64,000 nucleotides of DNA from Bacteroidales bacterium (GCA_017451385.1 JAFSPS010000038.1:46097-110096); one strand, 5' to 3'. Shown: positions 9,041-17,770, numbered from the stretch's first letter. A program made the numbers and translations. The notes: generated by a model from the letters alone, not told the origin.

Positions 9041-10405
9041 ATGAAGAAGTTGTTCCTAATGCTTGCTGTTGTCACTGTTCTCTTCTGTGGCTGCAAGTCG
9101 TCCGACAAAGGTGAACTTGTCGGTGTCAAAAACCGTCCTTTCTTTGAGGATATCGACCTTAAGGGTATGGTTTTCATCGAACAAGGCAATTTCGCTATGG
9201 GTGCAGGCACCCAGAATGAGACCTATGGTGTAACCTCACAGCCGCGCACCATGCAGGTGTCGTCCTTCTTTATGGATGAGACGGAAATCACCAACAACGA
9301 GTATCGTCAGTTCGTTTACTGGGTGATAGATTCTATAGCCCGCCGTACTCTTGCTAATGCCGGCATTGAGGGCTTCCAGATTGAGGAAGAAGAGGATGGC
9401 GAACCGCGTGAGGTGCCTCTGCTCAACAAGAAGACCAAAATTCGATGGAATGATGCCGAGCAGCGCGAGGCTCTCAACGACCTTTATTTTGCCGAGAAAG
9501 ACCGTATCGACGGTGTGCGTAGCATTGACCCCGCCAAACTTAACTATGAGTTCTACTGGGTTGACTATCATGCTGCTGCCGCTAAGGAGGATAATGTTAC
9601 GGACATCAAGGATGAGTACCGCGGCACTATGTTCGGCAACCGTCCAAAAGGCTTGAACAACCGTTCCTCTTTTATCCGCAAGGAGCTTATCAATATTTAT
9701 CCGGACACTCTCTGCTGGATACATGACTATACCTATAGTCTTAACGATGATTTCTCAAGCCAGTACTTCAACTCGCCTGCCTATGACAACTATCCCGTTG
9801 TCGGTATCACATGGAATCAGGCTAAGGCTTTCTGCGTATGGCGTTCGCATTATCTCAACGATTACTTGACAAGCATCGGATATGCCTCTATGCATGACTT
9901 CCGTCTGCCTACAGAGGCTGAATGGGAGTATGCTGCCCGTGGCGGCATGGCACAGCAGAGCTACCCGTGGGGTGGTCCCTATGTGCGCAATCCTAATGGA
10001 TGCTTCCTCGCCAACTACGAGCCACTGCGTGGTGCCTATGATGATGATGGTGGCGTGCGCACCCTTATGGTCGGGCACTATGCCCCCAACGATTACGGCC
10101 TCTACGATATGGCTGGCAACGTGTCCGAATGGTGCATAGACTCCTACAACGAGTCCACCTATATTGTAGCCAACGCTCTTGCCCCAACCTACAACTACAG
10201 TGCTGTTGACGAAGACCCCATTGCTATGAAACGCAAGGTCGTGCGTGGTGGCTCATGGAAAGACCAAAAATATTTCATTCAGGTTCAGACGCGCTCCTAC
10301 GAGTTCCAAGATACCTCCAAGTGCTACATCGGCTTCCGTTGTGTGCAGAGCTATATGGGCCGCGTGAAGGGCGACAACCTCAAGACGGCATCCAACGTCA
10401 ATTAA
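9041..10405 (+). CDS. gldK: T9SS ring lipoprotein GldK/PorK
   Basis: A 454-residue lipoprotein: signal peptide with lipobox FCGC (lipidated Cys18), then a formylglycine-generating-enzyme-like (SUMF1/FGE) fold recognisable in GMVFIEQGNFAMG, FFMDETEITNNEYRQFV, FRLPTEAEWEYAARGG, DYGLYDMAGNVSEWCID and the closing CYIGFRCV. GldK forms, with GldN, the periplasmic ring attached to the outer membrane in the type IX secretion system. ATG 9041 is used; TTG 9017 would add eight residues before the n-region. A stem-loop separates it from gldL. Confidence 0.95.
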   Translation: MKKLFLMLAVVTVLFCGCKSSDKGELVGVKNRPFFEDIDLKGMVFIEQGNFAMGAGTQNETYGVTSQPRTMQVSSFFMDETEITNNEYRQFVYWVIDSIARRTLANAGIEGFQIEEEEDGEPREVPLLNKKTKIRWNDAEQREALNDLYFAEKDRIDGVRSIDPAKLNYEFYWVDYHAAAAKEDNVTDIKDEYRGTMFGNRPKGLNNRSSFIRKELINIYPDTLCWIHDYTYSLNDDFSSQYFNSPAYDNYPVVGITWNQAKAFCVWRSHYLNDYLTSIGYASMHDFRLPTEAEWEYAARGGMAQQSYPWGGPYVRNPNGCFLANYEPLRGAYDDDGGVRTLMVGHYAPNDYGLYDMAGNVSEWCIDSYNESTYIVANALAPTYNYSAVDEDPIAMKRKVVRGGSWKDQKYFIQVQTRSYEFQDTSKCYIGFRCVQSYMGRVKGDNLKTASNVN

Positions 10406-10414
10406 GATTTCTTA

Positions 10415-10458
10415 GGCTGAGGCAGGGATTACTCATTGGTGTGTCTCCCTGCCTCGCC
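10415..10458 (+). terminator. Intercistronic stem-loop between gldK and gldL
   Basis: The arms GAGGCAGGGA (10419-10428) and TCCCTGCCTC (10446-10455) pair perfectly over 10 bp, extended by GGC/GCC after a one-base bulge. Only a weak T-rich stretch (TTTGTAATATTTG) follows, so it could be a leaky terminator, an RNA-processing boundary or a stabiliser of the gldK mRNA end. Confidence 0.6.
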
Positions 10459-10515
10459 TTTGTAATATTTGCACAATACATCAAAAAAATAATTAACACA
10501 AAAACACAAAACACT

Positions 10516-11355
10516 ATGAGTTTTCTTGACAGAATGGTAAACAGTAAGGCCTACAAGAATTTTATGGCTAAACTGTATGGCTGGGGTGCAGCCGTTGTTA
10601 TTATCGGTGCTCTTTTCAAAATTAACCACTGGCCCGGAGGTACCGAGATGCTTATCGTAGGTATGGGTACAGAGACCATTATTTTCTTCCTCTCGGCTTT
10701 TGAGCCGCTTCATAAAGAGTGGGATTGGAGTCTCGTCTATCCACAGCTTGCCGGCATGAATAATAATGCTGTCTCTTTACCCAACAATCAAGATGGTAAG
10801 ACCACAGACCCCCTCACGCAGAGACTTGATGAGATGCTTGAGGAGGCCAACATTACACCCGAACTCATAGAACGTTTGGGCAAAGGAATGCAAAACCTTG
10901 CTGATTCGGCTTCTTCTATGAACAATATGGCTACTGCCACTGCTGCTACCGACCAGTTTGTGTCCAATATGCAGGGTGCTGCCGATGCTGCTGGCAAGTT
11001 GCAGCAGAGTATGACGGGGGCTCCCGAAGCCGTCAGCACGTTGACCAACATCTACAAAGAGACGGCACAGGCCATGAGTGGCACCGAGGTCAACTATGCG
11101 GACGAGATGAAGAAGATGGCCGCAAGCCTTGCCTCCATCAACGCCATGTACGAGATGCAGCTGAAAAACTCTACTTCGCAGCTTGAGTCAACGAAAGAAA
11201 TCCAAGAGCGTATCTCTACGATGGTTACCAATTTCGCCGATTCTGCCGAGTCCGTACTCCAGTATAGAGAGCAGGTTGACGCTTTGTCTCGTAAAGTCTC
11301 CGAACTTAACAATGTATATGGCAACATGCTTGCCGCTATGCAGACGCGCATCTGA
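10516..11355 (+). CDS. gldL: T9SS inner-membrane motor protein GldL/PorL
   Basis: A 279-residue inner-membrane protein. Two transmembrane helices lie at about 19-38 (WGAAVVIIGALFKINHWPGG overlaps the first) and 44-60; the KINHWPG segment and the buried Glu in the second helix are family hallmarks. A long cytoplasmic region rich in Ala, Thr and Gln with coiled-coil character follows. GldL and GldM form the proton-powered rotary motor of type IX secretion. ATG 10516 starts the conserved MSFLDRMVNSKAYKNFM; the frame stays open upstream into gldK but that extension has no support. Confidence 0.95.
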   Translation: MSFLDRMVNSKAYKNFMAKLYGWGAAVVIIGALFKINHWPGGTEMLIVGMGTETIIFFLSAFEPLHKEWDWSLVYPQLAGMNNNAVSLPNNQDGKTTDPLTQRLDEMLEEANITPELIERLGKGMQNLADSASSMNNMATATAATDQFVSNMQGAADAAGKLQQSMTGAPEAVSTLTNIYKETAQAMSGTEVNYADEMKKMAASLASINAMYEMQLKNSTSQLESTKEIQERISTMVTNFADSAESVLQYREQVDALSRKVSELNNVYGNMLAAMQTRI

Positions 11356-11411
11356 TAGTCTATTTTAATTACTAATTAACCTAATTACTAATTAAAACAA
11401 AAATATAGACT

Positions 11412-13112
11412 ATGAGTGCTTCAAACTGTCCGGAAACCCCGAGACAAAAAATGATACAGATGATGTACCTCGTCTATACCGCCATGTTGGCTCTCAACGT
11501 GTCGGCCGAGGTGCTTGCAGGCTTTATCACTGTGGGCGATGCTATGGAGAAATCCAACATCAGCCTGCAAGATAAAATCAATGAGTCGTACTCTGATTTT
11601 GAAAAAGCCTATCAGAACAATCCTTCTAAGACGGCAGCCAACTGGGCCAAGGCTCAGGAGGTTCGCGCCATATCTCAAGAACTTGAACGTTATATTGACT
11701 CTGTCAACTGCGCTTTCCTATGCTTTTTGCAGGAGAATGTTGACATCAAGGACCACGATGCTGATGGCAATGCTATCCCCGTGCATATTCCTCTACGCAA
11801 CCCTGATGGTACATACCTTATTGATAGTGCCCGAGCTGCTATACAACGTCATGGTCTGGTCGTTATCGGTAAGCCCGACAACAACAATGATGGTACGCGC
11901 TTCTTCCTCGGCGACAAACCAGAGTCTATTGATTCAACCTCTGATGTGCCCGCTATGAATATCAAGAGACGCATCATAGAGTATAAACGTAAAATCAATG
12001 AACTGTTGGGCGACCATGAGGTGAAGATGGCTCTTAATGTGGAGCAGCAGACATGGAGCGAGCACAACAGGCAGTGGGCTAACTGGGAGATTATGAACTT
12101 TGACAATACTATCGCTATTGCCGATATGGTGGTTCTTTCCCGTCTCAAATCCGAGGTTATGACTGTTGAGTTTGATGCTGTCAAAGAGCTCTATGCCAGC
12201 ATCAGCGAGAAAGACTTTAAGTTTGATAAGATTACTTACGTGACCAAGCCTGTTGGTGGTATGGCATACGTGATGCAGGGCGGAAAATACGAGACCGAGG
12301 TGCGCATTGCAGCCTACGACTCGAAGACCCCCTTCACTGTCACTGCTAATGGCTCTACTCGTAGCAGCAATGCCGATGGTGCCGTTATCATAAGCGGTTC
12401 TACTGGTAGTGTGGGAGAACATACTATTGCTGGTACTATCTATGTGAAAGGCAACGGCGACCAGCCTCAGTCCTATAAGTTTGAGGAGAAATATTTTGTG
12501 GCTGCACCAGCTGCCATCGTCGAGCTTACTAACATGAATGTTGTCTATCAGGGCATGGACAACCCCGTTTCTATTTCGGTGCCGGGAGTTTCCAAACCGC
12601 GTATTCAGGTTACGGTGAAAGAAGGCAATGCCACCTTTACCCCGACCAGCAATCCGGGCGAGTTTAATGTGACGGCTAAGATGGCTGCTTCGGGCAAGAG
12701 TCAGGTTGTCTTTGATGTGGCTGCCTTTATCGATGGCAGCATGCGTACTGTGGCTACCAACCGCGTGTTCCGTGTTAAGCCTATGCCGACACCTCTGCTT
12801 ACCTTCGGTGGCAAGAATGGTGGTTCGGTAACCATAGCTGAAATCAATTCATATGGGCTCCGTACGCAGTATGATGAGAATTTTACGTTCAAATTGCCCA
12901 AAGAGAAGCTTCCTAAAATCAAGGGTTGGACAATCGAGGTTGGTAAGTCCATGGAAATTTCTGGCAGCGGTCAGATTATGAATAATCCTGAAGTCAAAGA
13001 CCGTTTGTCGAAGGCTCGTAGTGGTGAGAAGATTTTTATCACCGCACAGGTGGACTGCAACGATGGCAAGTCGCCTCGCCCAGTCTCTATCAGCTGTCGT
13101 CTCAAGAAATAG
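11412..13112 (+). CDS. gldM: T9SS motor/periplasmic shaft protein GldM/PorM
   Basis: A 566-residue protein with one N-terminal transmembrane helix (about 14-37, MIQMMYLVYTAMLALNVSAE) and a large periplasmic part composed of successive domains: an alpha-helical D1 and Ig-like D2-D4, the latter seen in repeated beta-rich segments such as AAPAAIVELTNMNVVYQGMDNP. GldM transmits energy from the GldL motor to the GldK/GldN ring. Helix and opening motif (CPETPRQKMIQMMYLVYTAM) are strongly conserved. It follows gldL by 56 bp and precedes gldN. Confidence 0.95.
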   Translation: MSASNCPETPRQKMIQMMYLVYTAMLALNVSAEVLAGFITVGDAMEKSNISLQDKINESYSDFEKAYQNNPSKTAANWAKAQEVRAISQELERYIDSVNCAFLCFLQENVDIKDHDADGNAIPVHIPLRNPDGTYLIDSARAAIQRHGLVVIGKPDNNNDGTRFFLGDKPESIDSTSDVPAMNIKRRIIEYKRKINELLGDHEVKMALNVEQQTWSEHNRQWANWEIMNFDNTIAIADMVVLSRLKSEVMTVEFDAVKELYASISEKDFKFDKITYVTKPVGGMAYVMQGGKYETEVRIAAYDSKTPFTVTANGSTRSSNADGAVIISGSTGSVGEHTIAGTIYVKGNGDQPQSYKFEEKYFVAAPAAIVELTNMNVVYQGMDNPVSISVPGVSKPRIQVTVKEGNATFTPTSNPGEFNVTAKMAASGKSQVVFDVAAFIDGSMRTVATNRVFRVKPMPTPLLTFGGKNGGSVTIAEINSYGLRTQYDENFTFKLPKEKLPKIKGWTIEVGKSMEISGSGQIMNNPEVKDRLSKARSGEKIFITAQVDCNDGKSPRPVSISCRLKK

Positions 13113-13193
13113 TTTTTTTGACCTCCCCTGCAACTAATTCCACACTGCTAACGTATAACGCAATATAGAATTATCACTCTAAAAAATAAAAAT

Positions 13194-14099
13194 ATGAAAA
13201 AGCTATTGTTTGGTATTTCACTGTTCGCTATCGCCCTTAGCGGCAATGTAGTCAATGCTCAGGATATTATCGATGCCGATGATGAGCCTAATTTCACTGA
13301 CTACTACAAGAAAGAGAACTTCCAAGGTCGCAAGGCTATCCCTTATGCCTACCTTCGCGAGAGCGATGTGGTATGGGAGACAGCTATATGGCGTAGCGTT
13401 GACTTTCGTGAGAAATTCAACCAGTTCTTCTATTTCCCAACGAGCATTACCGATAATACTCAAGGACGTATCAACATCGCCAATACGCTCATGCGTGCAT
13501 GGGAGAATGGTGATATAGAGGCTTTCAAGGATGACGACCTCAAGGTTCCGGCCGATTTTGCTGTTCAGACCAAGGCTCTTGGTGAGCCCGTCGTGAGCGA
13601 GGTAAAGGTAGAGGATGAAGATGGTATGCTTGTTGGTACGGGCGATTTCAATTATGATACCCTGCCCTATAGCATAGAAAATATCTTTGGCATGAAACTC
13701 AAAGAGTTCTGGTACATAGAGAAGCAGGATACCCGTCAGAAAGTACGTATCGTAGCTTTGTCGCTTGTCTATAACCGTTGTGTTACGCGCGGTGGCACTG
13801 ATGGAGCAGAAGAAGAACGTACTTGCCGTAGCTATGACGTTGCATGGTTCCCAATGAACGACATGCGTGTGCGCAATGTGCTTGTTAAGGCCAATGCTTA
13901 TGACGAGCGCAACAATGCAGCACAACGCAGTTACGACGATGTCTTCATAGACCGCTATTTTGACAGCTATGTGGTGCGCGAGTCTAACCGCTTTAATCGT
14001 ACCATCGCTTCCTATACTGTTGGAGAGGATGCTATCCTCCTCTCGCAGGAGATAGAAAACCGTATATTCGATATTGAATCGGATATGTGGGAGTACTAA
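13194..14099 (+). CDS. gldN: T9SS ring protein GldN/PorN
   Basis: A 301-residue periplasmic protein with signal peptide MKKLLFGISLFAIALSG...NAQ. It carries the GldN core: LRESDVVWETAIWRSVDFRE (about 53-72), NQFFYFP, FWYIEKQDTRQKVRIVALSL and the terminal DIESDMWEY. GldN assembles with GldK into the ring complex of the type IX secretion system. It is the last gene of the canonical operon; an intrinsic terminator starts 42 bp after its stop codon. A second, clearly related gene follows. Confidence 0.95.
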   Translation: MKKLLFGISLFAIALSGNVVNAQDIIDADDEPNFTDYYKKENFQGRKAIPYAYLRESDVVWETAIWRSVDFREKFNQFFYFPTSITDNTQGRINIANTLMRAWENGDIEAFKDDDLKVPADFAVQTKALGEPVVSEVKVEDEDGMLVGTGDFNYDTLPYSIENIFGMKLKEFWYIEKQDTRQKVRIVALSLVYNRCVTRGGTDGAEEERTCRSYDVAWFPMNDMRVRNVLVKANAYDERNNAAQRSYDDVFIDRYFDSYVVRESNRFNRTIASYTVGEDAILLSQEIENRIFDIESDMWEY

Positions 14100-14140
14100 T
14101 ATGCAAAAACATACAATAGCAATTTGATATTTTTCTATAT

Positions 14141-14187
14141 AAAAGGGTTAAGAGGTAGTTCGCTATCCCTTGGCCCTTTTCTTTTTT
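14141..14187 (+). terminator. Intrinsic terminator of the T9SS operon, abutting the gldN paralogue start
   Basis: An 18-bp imperfect stem: arm 14141-14158 (AAAAGGGTTAAGAGGTAG) pairs with 14163-14180 (CTATCCCTTGGCCCTTTT), with one A-C mismatch and three G-T pairs, capped by the tetraloop TTCG. The run CTTTTTTC follows directly. The next ATG (14193) is only six bases past the T-run, so this hairpin also forms the whole leader of the downstream gene. Confidence 0.85.
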
Positions 14188-14192
14188 CTCTT

Positions 14193-15059
14193 ATGCCACG
14201 TCTCCGCAATACCTTTTTACTTTTAGTGCTTTTGCTTCCTTTTTTAGCATCAGCACAGTTTGACGATTTGGAGACATACCATTATTTTTATGATAGGTCT
14301 CTCACTAAGGAGCAGTCGCCAATGCCTATGCGCTTTGTCCGCGAGAGCGATGTAGTGTGGGAAACTATGATATGGCGTACTGTTGACTTTCGTGAGCAGT
14401 TTAACCAGTTTTTTTATTACCCCATAGAGCGTGAAGGCGTTGACGGTCGCAAGAACTTTGCCTACATGCTTTGGGATGCTATTTGCAACGACCAGATACC
14501 TATATACAGCGATGACGAGTGCAAGGTGCCTATTGATAACCAGTTTTTCGTTAAGCAGATGACGAAAGGCGACACGTTGCAACTTGAAATAATTGATGAT
14601 GACGAAAACTACGAGTACAAGACTGTTATCGTCCCTCGTGAGTTTTCGTCGGAGACAATACTACAGCTATACATTAAAGATGTGTGGTATGTGGAGAAGC
14701 AGTCAACAGACCAGTGGGTGCGCACGCTTTCCTTTGCGCTTGTTTATAATAAAATTCGTACCGTCGGAGAAGAGTCAATAGCTATGGGTATGGTCCCGCT
14801 GTTTTGGGTGCCGATGCAGTCGCCCTCGGTGCGTAAGCTTTTGGCGCGCCATGAGGCGTATATTGAAGGCAACAATGCTCATAATCCATCGTGGTTAACC
14901 CTTTTTGACTATCGTCGCTACAATGGTTTCGTGACACGCGAGAGCAACCGTTATAATCGTGACATCGCATCATATCTCATTGGTGAGGATGCTCTGCTCG
15001 AATCCGAGCGCATAGATGATATGCTGCTTAATATAAGCTCTGATATGTGGGAGTATTGA
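14193..15059 (+). CDS. Second GldN-like protein (GldO-like paralogue)
   Basis: A 288-residue exported paralogue of GldN. Signal peptide MPRLRNTFLLLVLLLPFLAS, then FVRESDVVWETMIWRTVDFR, NQFFYYP, DVWYVEKQSTDQWVRTLSF and terminal SSDMWEY align with GldN throughout. Flavobacterium johnsoniae has an adjacent gldN/gldO pair with partly redundant function, so this could be the equivalent, arisen by tandem duplication; whether it is orthologous to GldO is unknown. The middle parts diverge considerably. ATG 14193 gives a clean signal peptide; TTG 14124 would run translation through the terminator hairpin. Expression needs terminator read-through or a promoter inside the hairpin region. Confidence 0.88.
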   Translation: MPRLRNTFLLLVLLLPFLASAQFDDLETYHYFYDRSLTKEQSPMPMRFVRESDVVWETMIWRTVDFREQFNQFFYYPIEREGVDGRKNFAYMLWDAICNDQIPIYSDDECKVPIDNQFFVKQMTKGDTLQLEIIDDDENYEYKTVIVPREFSSETILQLYIKDVWYVEKQSTDQWVRTLSFALVYNKIRTVGEESIAMGMVPLFWVPMQSPSVRKLLARHEAYIEGNNAHNPSWLTLFDYRRYNGFVTRESNRYNRDIASYLIGEDALLESERIDDMLLNISSDMWEY

Positions 15060-15102
15060 CGCGTCGTTTCTGAGGAGGTATCAATCTAAATGTTTTTTTG
15101 TT

Positions 15103-15363
15103 TTATCGCACTTTTTTAAGTGTAGCATTACTACAACTGCTATCCCTTTCGAATAACGAAACGTCAATATTGGTATCTAAAGGCTGATTCCAGTGCGAAA
15201 AATAGTCTGTGCTTTTAGAGGTGTTTGTTTTGTCTGGTGCTTGCCAGCGTATGTTGATATGTAGGCGATAGCTGCGCCATTCGTTGCAGTAGTTGGCATA
15301 GCGTTGTCCACAGTATTGTATTTTGGATGGTGTTATATGCCTTTCCCAAAACTCGCTTACGTC
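15103..15363 (-). pseudogene. Possible gene remnant, 86 open codons without start
   Basis: The minus strand is open for 86 codons between an in-frame stop just beyond 15363 and a TAA at 15103-15105, with no Met. The translation looks protein-like (EFWERHITPSKIQYCGQRYA ... HINIRWQAPDKTN ... DYFSHWNQPLD), rich in Trp and Tyr. I do not recognise the family. It may be the 3' end of a decayed gene, or chance. Confidence 0.3.
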
Positions 15364-15571
15364 TTACGAAATGAACGATTGAGTAAAAAACAAGAATTGA
15401 GAAGTGCTCTATTGCCTGTGAATTAAAGATAACCACAAGTGATTGAGCGACCCCAAGACACACTATTGTTTTACTAATACTTTTTTGTTGGATACCAATT
15501 AATAAGAATATAATTTTGCGAACTTTATCCTTTTGGCATCAGAAAAAAACTTCGGAATAAAAAAAATGTTG

Positions 15572-15579
15572 TATTTTTG
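15572..15579 (+). promoter_or_regulatory. Promoter -7 element ahead of the candidate RNA
   Basis: TATTTTTG at 15572-15579 matches TAnnTTTG. Transcription would start near 15586, just before a 7-bp hairpin (AAACCGA 15588-15594 with TCGGTTT 15607-15613) and the long RNA structure. No good TTTG element was found at the expected distance. Confidence 0.5.
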
Positions 15580-15585
15580 CCATCT

Positions 15586-15836
15586 GAAAACCGATGGGAG
15601 TAAATGTCGGTTTGTGCAAAAAAAGCATTTGTATAGTCCACGCTTCTAAATCGCCAAAAACAGAAACCAAAGGACTGGGTACTGATGCCATCTTTGCTTG
15701 TCAATATGTAGTTGCTGCAAGGCTACGTGTGCATATTGGAGGCATAGGATAAGGTTCAGCAAGTTTCTATTTTGGTTAGGCGTTTGGCGATGCCTGAAGC
15801 GTATAGGACGAGCAACACGAGTTCTATGCTTTTTTC
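15586..15836 (+). ncRNA. Rod-shaped structured RNA, 6S-like candidate
   Basis: Distant segments pair to close a long rod: AAAAAAGCAT (15619-15628) with ATGCTTTTTT (15826-15835), GTCC (15636-15639) with GGAC (15806-15809), ACGCTTC (15640-15646) with GAAGCGT (15796-15802), and ATCGCCAAA (15650-15658) with TTTGGCGAT (15783-15791). Inside, ATGCC pairs with GGCAT and CAATATG with CATATTG around an apical loop. A promoter element stands upstream and the closing strand ends in six Ts. A single closed rod of about 175-220 nt with an internal open region is the architecture of 6S RNA, which sequesters RNA polymerase; that identity is inference. No coding frame explains the segment. Confidence 0.5.
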
Positions 15837-15910
15837 ATATTTCATAATGTCTGTTATTTGGAACTCAGGCGGACAAGAGGTTGCACCCGACACGGAACAG
15901 GGTTACAGAA

Positions 15911-16342
15911 ATGGCAAAATTTGAATTGAAATTTGTTGAGCCATCGCTTTATAATAAAGGTGGCGATTACGAAGCGAAAGGAATAACCTATGCCGATACT
16001 GGTGTGCCTGTGACGATAGACACCGATACGGCGTATGTAGAATGCGAGCAACAAGGCAAGTCTGCAGCTATCAATAAATGGATGGCAGACTATGAGGCTG
16101 GCAAAATGAAACTTGTCGCAGATGATGCAGCGGGGAACTATAAAGAGATATCCTTCCCAGATGCTTCAAGCATTGGGGCACAGATGATAGAAACTATAGG
16201 TATAGATGGCCTCCAGAATCTATTGAAGACACTGGCGGAAGTCTATGGTGCAAAGGAGGAGAAAGGTAACGAGGATGTTCCTGTGACTCCCCCAACATCA
16301 GACAGCCCAACCGATGACCCTTCGACCAATAGGAATGAATAA
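15911..16342 (+). CDS. Uncharacterised small protein, first gene of AAA/zinc-ribbon cluster
   Basis: A 143-residue soluble protein I do not recognise. It has no signal peptide or membrane segment; residues 1-110 look like a compact mixed alpha/beta domain (MAKFELKFVEPSLYNKGGDY at the start), followed by a low-complexity tail rich in Pro, Ser, Thr and Asp. ATG 15911 is chosen over an upstream alternative that adds ten residues from the leader. It is 25 bp ahead of the next gene and reads into the CDC48-like cluster, so it may be an adaptor or substrate of that system. Confidence 0.6.
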   Translation: MAKFELKFVEPSLYNKGGDYEAKGITYADTGVPVTIDTDTAYVECEQQGKSAAINKWMADYEAGKMKLVADDAAGNYKEISFPDASSIGAQMIETIGIDGLQNLLKTLAEVYGAKEEKGNEDVPVTPPTSDSPTDDPSTNRNE

Positions 16343-16367
16343 TAAAAAAAGTAAAAAAATAAACGTT

Positions 16368-17387
16368 ATGGCAGAACAAGTTCAAGAACGAATCAACGTC
16401 AGGATGCGTAACCTTGACGATGTGTTCCACAATATGATTATTGCTCTCGAGCGTTTGGAGAGTTTCTTAATCATTAAGTCAAAAAGTGATGCGTCAAAGG
16501 TGAAACAGACCGCTGTGAAGTCGGCACGCGATTTGCACGACGATGCAAAAAATCCACCAAACGAGGAAAGCGTTTTCGGCGAGGTACAGCTACAGTGTTC
16601 GACCTTGTGGTTTCAAACACAAATGGACGACCCTAAGTTATTCAAGAAAAGCATGGAGTTCTTCTTTTCAGACTTGCTTGAGTGGTATGGTGGTCGCGAA
16701 CAGTTGCCTTATGACGAAGTAGAGATGTTTGTGTTGCCTATTATTACCGCTTTGTCGCATCAGGCAGAATCGGTTATCGATATTATGGCAACTACCGACA
16801 AGTACGTGAAAAAACTGCGTCGCATGGAAGACCTCAGTGAGAAGGAGAAGGAACGTGCTGTAGAAGAGGGCTTCAATGCCTACATTCGTGGACAACACTA
16901 TGCTGGTGAACAGTTGCAAAAGTTTATCGAGTCGGGTGCCGAAGTTGTACTAACCTCACATAAACGAGGTACGGCAATTGATGGTTACAAGCGCCTGATT
17001 GACGCTATGATTAAATTATATGACGACGCCATGCCTGCCAAGATTGTCCGTAAAACGGTGGAGACATATCTGCCTGCAATAGTCGAACAGACTCCAGATA
17101 TCACAGATGTAGCGATAGAACAGGCCTCAAAAAACAAAGTGGAGGGTAATCCATCCGATGGGGGAAATAAATCTACGGACAAGAATGATGATGTCTCGAA
17201 AAATAGGGGTAATGATGCCCCTGTTGACAAACAAAAAGGGACACCATCGGACAAAGAGGGTGATAAACCTGTAGATGATGATAAAGAAGCCGATACATCG
17301 GATAAGGACGGTTTTTTGAATAAAATAAAGGACAGAGTAATAGATACAGCAAAAAACATTCTTGGTCTGTCGGATAATAATAACTAA
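16368..17387 (+). CDS. Uncharacterised helical protein with charged low-complexity tail
   Basis: A 339-residue cytoplasmic protein of unknown family. Residues 1-240 are strongly alpha-helical (NLDDVFHNMIIALERLESFL, KEKERAVEEGFNAYIRG) with no metal or nucleotide motifs. A Lys/Asp/Ser/Gly-rich disordered stretch spans about 255-315, and the last 25 residues (NKIKDRVIDTAKNILGL) form a probable amphipathic helix that could dock on membrane or partner. The preceding gene also ends in a disordered tail, suggesting both are flexible components of the same complex. ATG 16368 has an A-rich upstream context typical of the phylum. Confidence 0.6.
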   Translation: MAEQVQERINVRMRNLDDVFHNMIIALERLESFLIIKSKSDASKVKQTAVKSARDLHDDAKNPPNEESVFGEVQLQCSTLWFQTQMDDPKLFKKSMEFFFSDLLEWYGGREQLPYDEVEMFVLPIITALSHQAESVIDIMATTDKYVKKLRRMEDLSEKEKERAVEEGFNAYIRGQHYAGEQLQKFIESGAEVVLTSHKRGTAIDGYKRLIDAMIKLYDDAMPAKIVRKTVETYLPAIVEQTPDITDVAIEQASKNKVEGNPSDGGNKSTDKNDDVSKNRGNDAPVDKQKGTPSDKEGDKPVDDDKEADTSDKDGFLNKIKDRVIDTAKNILGLSDNNN

Positions 17388-17407
17388 CTAAAAAAACACA
17401 CAATATT

Positions 17408-17770
17408 ATGGCACTTAATAATTTTTCTGAAGATAATCACACATACTTCCAGTTGTTTATCAGCTGTCCTGTCTGTCACGATCAGGGTAGAAATACGGAA
17501 CGTTCTTTTTGGTCGCATTATGACAATGGATGTCATGGTGACATATACGTGGGAGACGATGCCTATTACAAATGCAAAAAATGTGGCAAAAAGAGTCATG
17601 TGAAAAATTGGGCATATAATTGCCCGGGACATTCAAATTCTCCTGATGAGTTTGTGAAGGCTTCAGCTCAGGGACTTGCCAAGGCTGTCTCCACTGCCGG
17701 ACAAATGGTTCAAGAGGCTGGAATAATGTGGTTGCAGACGTTCCTTCAAAATATGGGAAAAGACTGGTAG
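17408..17770 (+). CDS. Zinc-ribbon-like protein, type 1
   Basis: A 120-residue protein with two cysteine pairs: CPVC (about residues 20-23) and CKKC (about 56-59), with a conserved SFWSHYDNGCHGDIYVGDD block between. This is a zinc-ribbon-like arrangement. The C-terminal helix AVSTAGQMVQEAGIMWLQ recurs in the products at 17887 and 20687, so the three genes form one local family. It follows the previous gene by 20 bp. The function is unknown; zinc ribbons beside a CDC48-like ATPase suggest substrate or ligand adaptors (inference). Confidence 0.65.
   Translation: MALNNFSEDNHTYFQLFISCPVCHDQGRNTERSFWSHYDNGCHGDIYVGDDAYYKCKKCGKKSHVKNWAYNCPGHSNSPDEFVKASAQGLAKAVSTAGQMVQEAGIMWLQTFLQNMGKDW

Noticed and set aside
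10255-10515. Upstream extension of the gldL reading frame into gldK
   Set aside because: The frame is open, but it overlaps gldK coding sequence and the hairpin; the conserved GldL start is ATG 10516.
14124-14192. TTG start for the second GldN-like protein
   Set aside because: It would place 23 residues encoded by the terminator hairpin before a clear signal peptide; kept only as a regulatory possibility.
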